Shown here: piece by piece, positions 46,493-56,595 of the stretch
Layout of the letters: each line of letters starts with the position of its first letter
Position numbering within the stretch: position 1 is the stretch's first letter
Source: an uncultured Anaeroplasmataceae bacterium
GTDB lineage: Bacteria > Bacillota_I > Bacilli_A > Acholeplasmatales > Anaeroplasmataceae
NCBI GenBank assembly: GCA_934229785.1
Contig: CAKQEA010000007.1
Span: 1 to 64,000, forward strand
Length of the DNA stretch: 64,000 nt
Reading direction: 5' to 3'
Notes under the pieces: model-generated
What the model was told of the DNA's origin: nothing
Databases searched by the model: none
The model's input: the letters and a program-made list of their open reading frames with translations, nothing else
Made by a program: the position numbers and the translations under genes

Positions 46493-46538
46493 AAAAAATC
46501 TAAGTAAAAATAAATTCTAAATTACTTAGATTTTTTTT
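46493..46538 (+). terminator. Intrinsic terminator after the ABC-FtsX gene
   Basis: AAAAAATCTAAGTAA (46493-46507) pairs with TTACTTAGATTTTTT (from 46522), with Ts continuing to 46538. Confidence 0.9.
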
Positions 46539-46615
46539 AATAAACACGCAAACGTTTTCGTTTATAGCAAGGTACGCTTTTATGAAAAAAACCTACTTGA
46601 GTGTATAAAAATAAG

Positions 46616-46644
46616 TTGACATAATTTATTTTTAATAGTAAAAT
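46616..46644 (+). promoter_or_regulatory. Promoter and long leader of the giant lipoprotein gene
   Basis: TTGACA at 46616-46621, a 17-nt spacer and TAAAAT at 46639-46644. The leader runs ~215 nt to ATG 46867 and contains an inverted repeat, ATTTTGAAT (46686-46694) / ATTCAAAAT (46706-46714). Nothing else is recognised in 46540-46866. Confidence 0.65.
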
Positions 46645-46866
46645 TCAATTAGAAAAGACGTTTTTATTATTTTTTAACCAATATTATTTTGAATATTTTT
46701 CTGTAATTCAAAATATATTTGTATTAGTTTTATATTTAATGCAAATTGGTTTATATTTTTTCATAACTTAATAGATTTTGTTGTACCTTTTATGCATTTG
46801 TATTTATGAAAGAATATAAAGATGGGCAAAAAAATAAAATCTATATTTTTGATTGGGGAGGACTCT

Positions 46867-49800
46867 ATGAGACAAATCAAAAAATATTTTACTGTGCTGT
46901 TAGTGGCACTAATTCCTATCTTGATGTTAACATCATGTCATAAGGATGGGGAAAAGCCTGAGCATGTGCATAATTTCGTACAAAAGGAAGTTGTAGCTCC
47001 AACTTGTACAAGTGATGGCTATACTACATTTTTATGTGAATGTGGAGAAGAAGAGCATAGAGATAAGGTTGCAGCTTTGGGACATTCATATGGTGCTTGG
47101 GTAGTAGTAAAAACTCCTACTGTTTTAACGGTTGGTGTAAAAGAAAAGGTATGTAGTAGATGTAATGATACAATAAAAGAGGATGTTCCTGTTTTAGAAG
47201 AGAATCATGTTCACAGTTATGGCTTATGGGAGGTTGCAAAAAATCCAACTATAGATTCAAAGGGACTGCTTACAAGAAATTGTATTGACTTAGATTCATC
47301 TGAAACAAAGGAATTACCAGTGCTTAATGATGATGACTATACAATACCTTCAAATACTTTAGTAAATGCTACATGTACAAAAATAGGTTCTAAGGAATAT
47401 GTTTATTCATTTGATAATCAAGTATTTAGCTTTAAAATTGATTTGCCTATGCTTGCACATACTCTTGTAGAATCTCATTTAGATGCAACCTGTACAACTA
47501 CGGGCTTCAATAAGAAGAAGTGTAGTGTTTGTGATTATGAAGAAGTAGAGGTTATTAGTGCTTTAGGTCATGATGCTAATAGAAATGGGCATGAATGTGA
47601 AGCTGATTTAGTTTGCCAAAGATGTAATGCTGTTATTGAAACAAAACAAGCTCATAAGCTTAATGAGGAATATACTGCTGCAACATGTAGTAATGTTGGT
47701 CATATAAAATATGTTTGTGAGTATTGTAATGAGACAATTAAAGATATTACAATAAACAAGCTAGATCATACTTTATCTGAGTATGAAAAAGATGGGGTTG
47801 CGGTTCAAAGTAAAGATGATATTTGCTTGTATCTTCAAAAATACACTGCGACATGTAGTGAATGTAATCAAAGTGTAAGTAAATATGAAAATGTTTATAA
47901 GCATAATTATGAATTAAAGGCAACTAAGCTTGCTACATGTACAACTTCAGGTAGTTTGACTTATAAATGTAGTAATTGTAATAATTCTTATGATGTATCA
48001 CTTGATATAAATAGTGAGGCACATAATTATATTTTGAAATCTAATAATGATAATAAAATTATTTATTCTTGTGATAATTGTAGTAGTGAAAAGGTTGTTT
48101 TAAATCATTCAGATTCAACAGAAGCTAATGTTGATATTAATTCTTTAAAGGAAACTAAAGGATTAGAGCTTAAAGGTAATACTTCAATTACTCTAGATGA
48201 TACTTTATTAAACAATATTAAAACAAATGTAACTATTTCAGCAAATACTATTGAAAAGGATTCTTTAAAACTAACTGAGGAAAATAAAAAATTAATTGGA
48301 AATAATCCTATATATGATTTTAAGATGCTTGATAGTGAAAAGAATAATGTTGATTTTAATGGCGGAAAGGTTAAAATTAGAATTCCATATACTTTAGCTG
48401 CTGGCGAATCTCCAACAGATATCGGTGTTTGGTATATTAACGACGCGGGTGAGCCTACATCAATAAAGGCAACTTATGTTGATGGATTTGCAGTATTTGA
48501 AACAGAACATTTCTCTTATTATGCTGTCTCAAAGCTAGCAAATGAGGATAAATGTAGATTATATGGACACAAATATATTAATGGTTTTGAGTTAAAGCCA
48601 ACATGTACTGATGATGGATATTTAACTGAAATTTGTAGTGTTTGTGGAGATAAGAAAATAAATGAAATTTCTAAATTAGGTCATAACTTTAAGGTTACAA
48701 CAGATGTTGATGCAACATGTACTGTTATAGGATTGCATATTGAAACTTGTGAAAATTGTGGAATAACAAAGGAAATTTATAAGCCAGCTTTAGGCCACGA
48801 TTATGAATTAAATACTGAAACCTATGTTAAAGCAACCTGTCAAAATGCAGGTCATGAGGAATATAAATGTAAAAATTGTGATTCCCATTATGAAACTAAC
48901 ACAATGCAGTTAAATCACCAATATCAGGATGAGGTTGTTGATCCAACATGCGATACTGATGGCTATACAATTCATACATGTATTTCTTGTAAGAATGTAG
49001 TTAAAGATACTTATGTTAAGGCCTTAGGTCATAATTATGTTAGTAGTGTTATTGAACCAACATGTACAGAAAAGGGCTATACTTTGTTTAAGTGTAGTAG
49101 ATGTGATGAAAGCTATAAAACAAATGAAACTGCTCCACATCATACTTGGAATGTAGTAGAGCCAACCTGTGGTGTTTCTCAAAAGTGCTTAGTTTGTGGT
49201 GCTTTTGGACTTCCAAAAACTAATAATCACTCTTATAATCCAAATGGTGTATGTATTATTTGTGGTGAAGGATGTAATCATAATTATGCAGAAACAGTAT
49301 ATGCTGCAACATGTACTAAGGATGGATACACATTAAAAATTTGTGAAAATTGTGGTCATAGTGAAAAGACAAATGTTGTTTCAAAAACAGGACATAAGGG
49401 CAATATCATTTGTGAGATTTGTGGGGAAAGAATTATTTCAAGCGAATATCTAAATAATTTACTATTCTCTATTTCTTCATATAATTCATTTACAATTTCA
49501 GCTAAAAATATTGTTTTTAAAATTGAGGTAAATAAGGATACTAATCTCATAGAGGTATCAAACTTAAAACTTACATTAAAGCTTGACGAAAATAATAAGT
49601 TATATGGCTATGGATATTTTACATTAAATGAAAATTTAAATGGTGCACTTGGAGAGGCAAAAATATATGCTTATGTAAAGGATGGCTATGCTAATTGTAT
49701 TGCAAGTGAATCATACATCGCAGACATTAAAAAAGCTGATTATACATATAGTCATACCGAAAAAACATACGATGAAAAGGATCATTATTATAGAATTTCA

Positions 49801-52794
49801 TTAGATGAGATATTTAAATCTATTGGTATTGGTAATATAAATGAAATGCTAAGCATGATTGATGAGACTACATTGAATAAGCTTAGTGAGGCATATAAAA
49901 AGATTCTTACAAATGATGAATATTTAGCAAATAAGGTTGTTGCAGCTATAATTGATAAATTATTTGTTTTAGATAATTCAACATCTGAATATAAGCTATC
50001 ATTAAGTCTAAATTATTTTGTTGAAATTTATAATTATGCCAAAACTCATACGATTAGTGAGCTTGTTGATTATGCAACAAAAGAAAATACATTTGCTAAT
50101 GTTTATAATTATGTTAAAGATTTAGATAAGCTAACTATTAAGAATATATTAGATTATGTAAAAGAAACAGGTTTAACATTACAAGAAATAATTGATATTT
50201 TAAACGCATATTTACCAGGGGATTCTGATGGAAATTCATTTGAAGATATGATTAATAGTATTTTACAAAACAATGGTCAATCATTAGTTGATTATTTGAC
50301 AAGTAGTGCTGTATCAGAAAAGAATTTATTTAATTTTATTAAAGAGTTATCTGACAATAATATTGATTTAACTACATATCAAACACAAATTCTTAATATG
50401 CTTGATCAAGTTAAGGATGCTAACCTATTTGATTTGATTCTTGGTGAAGAAAAGAATGAAGTACTTGAAGTAATTGATTTATATGTTGATGCATATAAGG
50501 ATATATTAACAACAAGTATTTATACAAACTCAATAGGTGAGATATCAAAAATTAAATTAGGATTTAATGGTATTATTGAATTACCAGATACCTCTATTGA
50601 TTCTATAATTAATCTAGATATTACATTTGGTGATGATGTAACAATTCCAAATAATTTAACGGCTAAAATTGATACATTATATGGATTTGATTTTATTGAA
50701 TCAATTAAAACTTCAGGATTTGAATTAATTAAAAATGATAATGACGAAGCAATAGGTTTTGTCTATACAAGAACAGATAAGTTTGATAATAGTTATGATT
50801 TAGGAAATGGATTAAAGGAAGTAAGAAATACAAATTACAAATATGTATATAATTTATATTTTGATGATTTAAAACTTAATTATATAGATTCTGATTGTAG
50901 AGATTGGTATTTATATGATTTCATATTAAAAAATGAAGATAATTTCGAATATACGGTTTATAGAAATGAAGTTGTTAAAACATATTACAATGGTGAAATT
51001 GTATCCTCATCTAAAAGTGAAAGCTCAAATGTTGAGTACACAAATCACTTAAATGTTAGATTGTTCTATAATACTAAAACAAATAAGTTTGTTGTAGCAA
51101 ATGATTATAATACAACAATGCATGATTTTAAGCTTGTTGAATCTGTTGAACCAGTTGGTTGTGATACATATGGCTATGATAGATATGTATGCAGTGTTTG
51201 TGGCTATCAAAAAACTGAATATGAGGTAAATGGACATCATAATGTTACATACACATACGAATTGATTAATCCAAATGGAAATTGTGAGGATGGTGTAAAG
51301 GTTACAGTTCACTGTGAAATTTGTGATAAAACATATGTTGAACGCAATAGATATTATCATGATTATGATGGAGAATATGTATTGGCTGATGGCTCAGAGT
51401 CTTGTGAAGATGGTCTTGTATGGAAAGAAACATGTAGAATTTGTAATGATGTGAAGTATAATTACAATAATACAAGAAATGAACATATGAATGTCGATTA
51501 TGATAAAATTGATTTAAGCAAGTATGGCGTAAGTGGTGGAATCAGTATTGAAAAATGTAAAACATGTGGAAAAATATTAAGTTGTAATATTAATATCAAA
51601 GAACAACCTACATCAAGTGAAACAAATGAAGAAACAAATACTATTACTGAAAGCTATAATAATGGTAGAGTGATTATTAATGTTACTACAATAAGTTCTG
51701 AAATTGATTGCATTGTAACTGTAAAAAAGCATATTATCGTTAAGGGTGATGGTACAACTATCTGTGAATATGATGAATTTAATCAATATTCTAATCATGA
51801 AAGTACAGAAAGAACAGTTACAAATGGAAATAAGGTTCAAGTAACTACGTTATGTGAAAAATGTAATACAATTACAAATATAGAAACTACTACATATTAT
51901 GGTGAACCAGGAAATAGTCAAGTATCTTGTAGAGAAACAGAATATTATGAATATTATAGTAACACAACATCTTTATATTCATATGTATATCAAAAAGTTA
52001 CATATGATGAGGCTGGTAATTATAAAAATAAAATTAATGAGAGAAAACAATATAAAAATGGTATGTTGGAATTAGTTGATTATTCTGAGTATTTTTATAT
52101 AAATGATATTGAGTTAATCTCACTTCAAACATATATGCACTATGAAGATGAAATTTGTATTGATGGTGAAAAATATGAATATAGCTATGACACAAATAAG
52201 TGTACTAAAACAACAATTACATATAGAATAAAAAATGGTACTGATTTTGTTAAGGTTGATGAACTTACAGAGAGCTATCATATTGCAACTATAAATGTTA
52301 AAAATCCTACTTGTACTCAATTTGGAGAAAATAAATGTGCATGTGGCCAAATAACATATATTCGTCCATTAGGTCATAAGTATAGTTATAGTGATAATCA
52401 TTATGTTTGTGAGAAGTGTGGATCTATTACAGATGATCCAGATCAATATGTTATAGGATTTGAAGAGCTTAATATTGATAATTCTATAGATGTTTTTATT
52501 GGCTATTGCTATTATTCGACAAAATATGATTTTTCAAATCCTTTAGCTGTAATTACTATAAATAATCAAAAATTTGATTTCTCAAATGTTTCAATTTCAA
52601 GTAATGTTTATGATGATAATACTAATATTATTAGTGGTATTTATACTATAAGTATTTCAGAAATTACTAGTCTATTAAATAAAAATAATATAACAAATTT
52701 TGATGATATATCATTAGAGCTTTATGTTATTGAGTCAAATACAAAAGCAAAATATTCAATAACTATATCTTTAGGTAAATATCTAAATAAGTAA
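46867..52794 (+). CDS. Giant lipoprotein with repeated TCT-x-G / CxxC-x / GH modules
   Basis: A 1975-residue surface lipoprotein. The signal peptide (KKYFTVLLVALIPILML) ends in a lipobox LTSC. Residues ~35-900 carry about a dozen ~45-70-residue modules, each with a threonine-cysteine start (PTCTSDGY, ATCTTTGF, PTCTEKGY), a CxxC pair and a closing LGH. Residues ~900-1420 are a helical, repeat-free region (LSMIDETTLNKLSEAYKKI). More degenerate CxxC modules follow to residue ~1860, then a short beta-rich C-terminus. Related modules occur in large adhesion-type surface proteins of gut Firmicutes. There is no LPxTG or transmembrane anchor. An in-frame start at 46822 would add 15 residues ahead of the signal; GGGGAGGA precedes ATG 46867. 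Confidence 0.8.
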   Translation: MRQIKKYFTVLLVALIPILMLTSCHKDGEKPEHVHNFVQKEVVAPTCTSDGYTTFLCECGEEEHRDKVAALGHSYGAWVVVKTPTVLTVGVKEKVCSRCNDTIKEDVPVLEENHVHSYGLWEVAKNPTIDSKGLLTRNCIDLDSSETKELPVLNDDDYTIPSNTLVNATCTKIGSKEYVYSFDNQVFSFKIDLPMLAHTLVESHLDATCTTTGFNKKKCSVCDYEEVEVISALGHDANRNGHECEADLVCQRCNAVIETKQAHKLNEEYTAATCSNVGHIKYVCEYCNETIKDITINKLDHTLSEYEKDGVAVQSKDDICLYLQKYTATCSECNQSVSKYENVYKHNYELKATKLATCTTSGSLTYKCSNCNNSYDVSLDINSEAHNYILKSNNDNKIIYSCDNCSSEKVVLNHSDSTEANVDINSLKETKGLELKGNTSITLDDTLLNNIKTNVTISANTIEKDSLKLTEENKKLIGNNPIYDFKMLDSEKNNVDFNGGKVKIRIPYTLAAGESPTDIGVWYINDAGEPTSIKATYVDGFAVFETEHFSYYAVSKLANEDKCRLYGHKYINGFELKPTCTDDGYLTEICSVCGDKKINEISKLGHNFKVTTDVDATCTVIGLHIETCENCGITKEIYKPALGHDYELNTETYVKATCQNAGHEEYKCKNCDSHYETNTMQLNHQYQDEVVDPTCDTDGYTIHTCISCKNVVKDTYVKALGHNYVSSVIEPTCTEKGYTLFKCSRCDESYKTNETAPHHTWNVVEPTCGVSQKCLVCGAFGLPKTNNHSYNPNGVCIICGEGCNHNYAETVYAATCTKDGYTLKICENCGHSEKTNVVSKTGHKGNIICEICGERIISSEYLNNLLFSISSYNSFTISAKNIVFKIEVNKDTNLIEVSNLKLTLKLDENNKLYGYGYFTLNENLNGALGEAKIYAYVKDGYANCIASESYIADIKKADYTYSHTEKTYDEKDHYYRISLDEIFKSIGIGNINEMLSMIDETTLNKLSEAYKKILTNDEYLANKVVAAIIDKLFVLDNSTSEYKLSLSLNYFVEIYNYAKTHTISELVDYATKENTFANVYNYVKDLDKLTIKNILDYVKETGLTLQEIIDILNAYLPGDSDGNSFEDMINSILQNNGQSLVDYLTSSAVSEKNLFNFIKELSDNNIDLTTYQTQILNMLDQVKDANLFDLILGEEKNEVLEVIDLYVDAYKDILTTSIYTNSIGEISKIKLGFNGIIELPDTSIDSIINLDITFGDDVTIPNNLTAKIDTLYGFDFIESIKTSGFELIKNDNDEAIGFVYTRTDKFDNSYDLGNGLKEVRNTNYKYVYNLYFDDLKLNYIDSDCRDWYLYDFILKNEDNFEYTVYRNEVVKTYYNGEIVSSSKSESSNVEYTNHLNVRLFYNTKTNKFVVANDYNTTMHDFKLVESVEPVGCDTYGYDRYVCSVCGYQKTEYEVNGHHNVTYTYELINPNGNCEDGVKVTVHCEICDKTYVERNRYYHDYDGEYVLADGSESCEDGLVWKETCRICNDVKYNYNNTRNEHMNVDYDKIDLSKYGVSGGISIEKCKTCGKILSCNINIKEQPTSSETNEETNTITESYNNGRVIINVTTISSEIDCIVTVKKHIIVKGDGTTICEYDEFNQYSNHESTERTVTNGNKVQVTTLCEKCNTITNIETTTYYGEPGNSQVSCRETEYYEYYSNTTSLYSYVYQKVTYDEAGNYKNKINERKQYKNGMLELVDYSEYFYINDIELISLQTYMHYEDEICIDGEKYEYSYDTNKCTKTTITYRIKNGTDFVKVDELTESYHIATINVKNPTCTQFGENKCACGQITYIRPLGHKYSYSDNHYVCEKCGSITDDPDQYVIGFEELNIDNSIDVFIGYCYYSTKYDFSNPLAVITINNQKFDFSNVSISSNVYDDNTNIISGIYTISISEITSLLNKNNITNFDDISLELYVIESNTKAKYSITISLGKYLNK

Positions 52795-52838
52795 AAAAAT
52801 GGCTGCAAATCTTAAATAAGATTGCAGCCTATTTTTCT
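52793..52838. terminator. Bidirectional terminator between convergent genes
   Basis: GGCTGCAAATCTT (52801-52813) pairs with AAGATTGCAGCC (52818-52829) with a single bulge. A-run on the left and TATTTTTCTT on the right provide T-tails on both strands. Confidence 0.88.
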
Positions 52839-52856
52839 TGTATTCAAATAAAATCT

Positions 52857-54158
52857 TTAAATAAATAATATTGCTATTGTAGAAGCTATAAGAGCAAAGA
52901 AGGTTAATATTACACCATTTTTCATAAAATCAATGAAATTGTATTTAACTTCATTAATCTTTAGTATTCTTAACCACATAATGCCTGCAAGCGCCCCAAC
53001 AGGAGTAAGCATTGCTCCTATATTAGAACCAATTATAGTAGCGTATATTAATTTTATATTTTCCGTATTTGATAGAATTGATCCATAAGCTAGTGTCATT
53101 GGTATATTGTTTAATAAATTACAAGCAATAGTAGAAGACCATAAATATAATATTGGCTCAGTTGATTTGTTTGTGATAGTTGAGAAAAAATTATAAATTT
53201 TATCAAAAACATTATAGGAATCAAGAGCCATAATTATTGTAAACATAGATAATATAAAAGGAATAAGGCTATAAGGTACTCGCCTTAATGATGATTTAAT
53301 GAAATTAAAGCTTTTTACTTTTAGTGAATAAATAATTAGAAATAATAATAATGATGTTGCAAATATAAGACAGATGATCCACATTTCCAAGTTTATGTAG
53401 TTAGAAATTGCAAGAAGAATTGTTGTAAGTCCTAAATGAATACCGCAAATTATGCATAATGCTTTATTTTTTATACTTGGTTTAGACATATCAAATACAT
53501 CAATTGGATTTTTTAATTCTTTTTTAAATAATAAATATAGAACTACTAAAGTTGCAAAACCAGTTAAAATTGCAGGTAATATCATATGTATGAAATATGT
53601 TAAAAATGGAATATTAAATACTGTAGCTAGATAAATATTTGTAGGATTTCCGATTGATAATATCATTGAATAAGTATTAGCTGCCACAAATTCCATTACT
53701 AAATATGGGATAGGATTAATGTTACCTTTTTTAGAAAAATAAAGTATAAATGGCGTGAATGTTAATATTACTATATCGTTTGATGTGAATATTGTTAAAA
53801 TGGATATTAATAAATACAGTACGAAAAAAAGCTTAAATTGAGATGACTTATATTTATTAATAAATATTGAAGCTATATAACTAAAAAAGCCTGTTTCATC
53901 AAGACAAATTGAAATCAATGAAACGCATATAAATAGTACTAGTATTTTAAAAGGATTTAATGTTGAATTTGAAAACAAAATTTTAAAATACTCACTTTTA
54001 TTAAATGCTGGAGTAATTAATAAAATTATAGCTACTAAGAGCATTGGCAGATAAAATGTATCTATTGTAAATGATTTAGTTTTTAATGTTGGACACAATA
54101 ATATACAAATAAACATAAGTACTATTGCAAGTATGGCTAAAACAATTGTTAATATCAT
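52857..54158 (-). CDS. ArsB/NhaD-superfamily anion or ion permease
   Basis: A 433-residue integral membrane protein with about 11-12 hydrophobic segments. Conserved ion-transporter elements are TSNDIVILTFTPFIL near residue 105, SIGNPTNIYLA near 165 and, in the second half, LLNNIPMTLAYG and GSNIGAMLTPVGALAG. The two inverted-repeat halves with N-D/N-P motifs fit the ArsB/NhaD/SLC13-like (IT) superfamily. GTG 54167 is in frame, but ATG 54158 has AAGGTGA upstream. It is divergent from the uronate operon. Substrate is unknown: arsenite, a dicarboxylate or Na+/H+ are all possible. Confidence 0.75.
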   Translation of the reverse strand: MILTIVLAILAIVLMFICILLCPTLKTKSFTIDTFYLPMLLVAIILLITPAFNKSEYFKILFSNSTLNPFKILVLFICVSLISICLDETGFFSYIASIFINKYKSSQFKLFFVLYLLISILTIFTSNDIVILTFTPFILYFSKKGNINPIPYLVMEFVAANTYSMILSIGNPTNIYLATVFNIPFLTYFIHMILPAILTGFATLVVLYLLFKKELKNPIDVFDMSKPSIKNKALCIICGIHLGLTTILLAISNYINLEMWIICLIFATSLLLFLIIYSLKVKSFNFIKSSLRRVPYSLIPFILSMFTIIMALDSYNVFDKIYNFFSTITNKSTEPILYLWSSTIACNLLNNIPMTLAYGSILSNTENIKLIYATIIGSNIGAMLTPVGALAGIMWLRILKINEVKYNFIDFMKNGVILTFFALIASTIAILFI

Positions 54159-54178
54159 ATAACTCACCTTCTTAGGTA

Positions 54179-54207
54179 ATTATAGTCAAAATGCTAATTT
54201 ACTTCAA
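54179..54207 (-). promoter_or_regulatory. Promoter of the permease gene (minus strand)
   Basis: Read on the minus strand, TTGAAG (54207-54202), a 17-nt spacer and TATAAT (54184-54179), 20 nt upstream of ATG 54158. Confidence 0.75.
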
Positions 54208-54268
54208 GAATTTAGTATAAAAATGTGATAAAAAAATGAATTATCTTGTTTTATAAAATTGCTTCACA

Positions 54269-54297
54269 TTGACAAAATTTGCATTAGACTTTATAAT
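54269..54297 (+). promoter_or_regulatory. Consensus promoter of the uronate operon
   Basis: TTGACA at 54269-54274, a 17-nt spacer and TATAAT at 54292-54297, both perfect. A ~70-nt leader precedes the eda ribosome binding site. No clear operator palindrome is seen. Confidence 0.88.
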
Positions 54298-54375
54298 TAT
54301 AGTAAATGGTTTTATATCACAAATCTTTAAAGGTTTTCTTAGTAAATCATTTAAATTTAGAAAGAGGTTGAAAAA

Positions 54376-55029
54376 ATGAAGAAATTTGATGTTTTAAACA
54401 GAATTGCCGAAGTTGGTGTTGTTGCTGTTGTTAGAGCTAATTCTGAAAAAGAAGCAATTGACATCGCTACTGCTTGTACAAATGGTGGTGTTAAGGCAAT
54501 CGAAGTAACATTTACAGTGCCTGGTGCTGATAGTGTTATCAAAGCTCTAAAGAAGGAGATACCTGCTGATAAGTTAATAGTTGGTGCTGGTTCTGTATTA
54601 GACCCAGAAACAGCTCGTGCTGCAATTTTAGCTGGTGCAGAGTTTGTAGTTGCTCCTTCCTTTAATCCAGAGGTTGCATTCTTATGTAACAGATATCAAG
54701 TACCTTACATTCCTGGTACTCAAACAATTAAGGAAATTGTTACTGCAATGGAATATGGATGCGATGTAATCAAGGTATTCCCTGGAGATATGTTAGGACC
54801 TAACTTCATTAAGGATGTAAAGGGACCACTTCCTTATGCAAACTTAATGCCATCTGGTGGAGTTAATCTTGAAAATGCTGGCGAATGGATTAAGAAGGGT
54901 GCTGTATGTATTTCTTCTGGATCTCATTTAACTGCTCCTGCTCAGAAGGGCGATTTAGAAGAAACTGCAAAGCGTGCAGCTCAATATGTTAAGGCTGTTG
55001 CTGATGCTAGAGCTGAATTAAAGAAGTAA
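54376..55029 (+). CDS. eda: KDPG/KHG aldolase
   Basis: A 217-residue class I aldolase. Residues E43 (AIEVTFT) and the Schiff-base lysine K133 (DVIKVFPGD) fall where the family has them, and the early arginine R20 (VVRANSEKE) is present. It splits 2-keto-3-deoxy-6-phosphogluconate into pyruvate and glyceraldehyde-3-phosphate, the last step of the pathway encoded here. It is the first gene behind a consensus promoter and has highly adapted codons. Confidence 0.93.
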   Translation: MKKFDVLNRIAEVGVVAVVRANSEKEAIDIATACTNGGVKAIEVTFTVPGADSVIKALKKEIPADKLIVGAGSVLDPETARAAILAGAEFVVAPSFNPEVAFLCNRYQVPYIPGTQTIKEIVTAMEYGCDVIKVFPGDMLGPNFIKDVKGPLPYANLMPSGGVNLENAGEWIKKGAVCISSGSHLTAPAQKGDLEETAKRAAQYVKAVADARAELKK

Positions 55030-55052
55030 AAAAATAAAAAGGAAACCCAATT

Positions 55053-56084
55053 ATGGAAAAGATAATTACATTTGGAGAAATAATGCTTAGACTTTCTACT
55101 CCAGATCATTACACCATAAACCAAACTCAGTCATTTATGGTTAATTATGGTGGTGGTGAGGCTAACGTTGCAGTTAGCTTAGCTCATATGGGTCATAAAA
55201 CTTATTTTATGTCTAAACTACCACCTAATCAATTGGGCGATGGAGCTATAACTCATTTACAGGGAAATGGCGTTGATACTAGATATGTAGTGCGTGGATC
55301 TACAACAATTGGTATTTATTTTCTAGAAACAGGCTTTGGAGGACGTCCTTCAAAGGTTATATATAATAGAAAGCATTCTGCAATTACTCGTATCCAAGAG
55401 GATGAGTTTGATTGGGATGAAATATTTACTGGAGCTACTTGGTTTCATTTGTCAGGAATTACACTTGCTTTAGGATCTAAGGTTAGACAGGTTGCGCTTC
55501 GTGCTGTTAAAGAAGCTAAAAAGCATAATGTTCCTGTAAGCTTTGACTTTAATTATCGTTCAAAGCTATGGACAGTTGAAGAGGCTAGACCAGTATATAA
55601 GCAATTTATGAATTATGTTAATGTAGTATTTGCAAGCTTCTATGATGCAAATACAATTTTAGAAATTCCACTTGATGACGATTTTACTGGTACAACATTA
55701 TCTGAAAAGAGAAGAAATGTGTTCCCTAAAATGATAAAAAAGTATCACTTAAATTATATTTTTGGTACAGACCGTGTTGTATATTCTGCAACTGAAAATT
55801 CACTTGCTGGATATTACTTTAAGCTTGAAAATGGCGAGTTAACGTGGGAGCTTACTGATCCAATTCGCTTCATGATTTATGATAGAATTGGTGGTGGAGA
55901 TGCATTCGCCTCTGGTGTAATTCATGGATTACTAAAGGATTATAAAAATCCAAATTATGCTGTAAGATATGGCTTAAACACTTCTGTATTAAAGCATACT
56001 ATTTATGGTGATGCTTCAACAATGTCTTGTGAGGATATTGAAAACTTCATGGCTGCTAATGGTAGTGCTGAGGTAGTAAGATAG
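55053..56084 (+). CDS. kdgK: 2-keto-3-deoxygluconate kinase, PfkB family (copy 1)
   Basis: A 343-residue ribokinase-type sugar kinase. It has GEIMLRLSTP, the substrate-binding GGGEANVAVSLAHMG near residues 34-48, and the catalytic GGGDAFASG motif near 290. It would phosphorylate KDG to KDPG for the adjacent aldolase. It begins 23 nt after eda. A second, clearly diverged kinase follows one gene later. The two share overall layout but differ at the ribose-pocket strand (SFDFNYRSKLW here, SCDLNFRKKLW there) and at GGGDAFAS versus GGGDSFSG, so substrate specificity may differ. Confidence 0.85.
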   Translation: MEKIITFGEIMLRLSTPDHYTINQTQSFMVNYGGGEANVAVSLAHMGHKTYFMSKLPPNQLGDGAITHLQGNGVDTRYVVRGSTTIGIYFLETGFGGRPSKVIYNRKHSAITRIQEDEFDWDEIFTGATWFHLSGITLALGSKVRQVALRAVKEAKKHNVPVSFDFNYRSKLWTVEEARPVYKQFMNYVNVVFASFYDANTILEIPLDDDFTGTTLSEKRRNVFPKMIKKYHLNYIFGTDRVVYSATENSLAGYYFKLENGELTWELTDPIRFMIYDRIGGGDAFASGVIHGLLKDYKNPNYAVRYGLNTSVLKHTIYGDASTMSCEDIENFMAANGSAEVVR

Positions 56085-56095
56085 AGGGTAAAAAA

Positions 56096-56581
56096 ATGAT
56101 AGTAGGAAAACTAAAAGACTTATATAGATATAAGGGTATTGCAAAAAATATTGATACTACAATCGATTTTATTTTAGAGCATGGTATTGCTGGCATTATT
56201 GCTATGGCACCAGGAAAATATGAGATTGATGGTAAAAATGTAATTTTAAACCGTGATACTTATGTTGCAAAGCCAAAGAAAGATACTTTCTTTGAAAATC
56301 ATGAAAACTATATGGATTTACAGGTAGTTTTAAAGGGTGATGAATATTTTGCTTATACTGATATTTCAAACCCACTTTTAAAGGTTACAACACCTTACAA
56401 TGCTGAAAAGGATGTTACAAAATTTAATGGTGATGATGTTGATGCAGTTAAGGATGCACAATGGTTCATTTTAAATGAAGGATATGCACTTGTTTATCCA
56501 GAGGATGTTCATCTAGCAAAGTGTGATGTAAATGGTGAAACTGTTGAAAAGGCAGTTTTCAAAATTAAAATTGAAAAATAA
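56096..56581 (+). CDS. YhcH/YjgK/YiaL (DUF386) family sugar-binding cupin
   Basis: A 161-residue beta-sandwich protein. The hallmark segment is ENYMDLQVVLKGDEYFAYTD around residues 66-85, and the C-terminal DVHLAKC matches the family. These proteins are linked to sugar-acid or sialic-acid isomerisation and anomer processing. It is encoded between the two KDG kinases with short spacings (11 and 14 nt), so it is likely a pathway accessory. Confidence 0.85.
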   Translation: MIVGKLKDLYRYKGIAKNIDTTIDFILEHGIAGIIAMAPGKYEIDGKNVILNRDTYVAKPKKDTFFENHENYMDLQVVLKGDEYFAYTDISNPLLKVTTPYNAEKDVTKFNGDDVDAVKDAQWFILNEGYALVYPEDVHLAKCDVNGETVEKAVFKIKIEK

Positions 56582-56595
56582 TAGAGGAGAAAACA

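Noticed and set aside
51049..52350. Several minus-strand ORFs antisense to the giant lipoprotein
   Set aside because: They are Cys/Ile/Asn-rich mirrors of the CxxC coding repeats, with no start signals.
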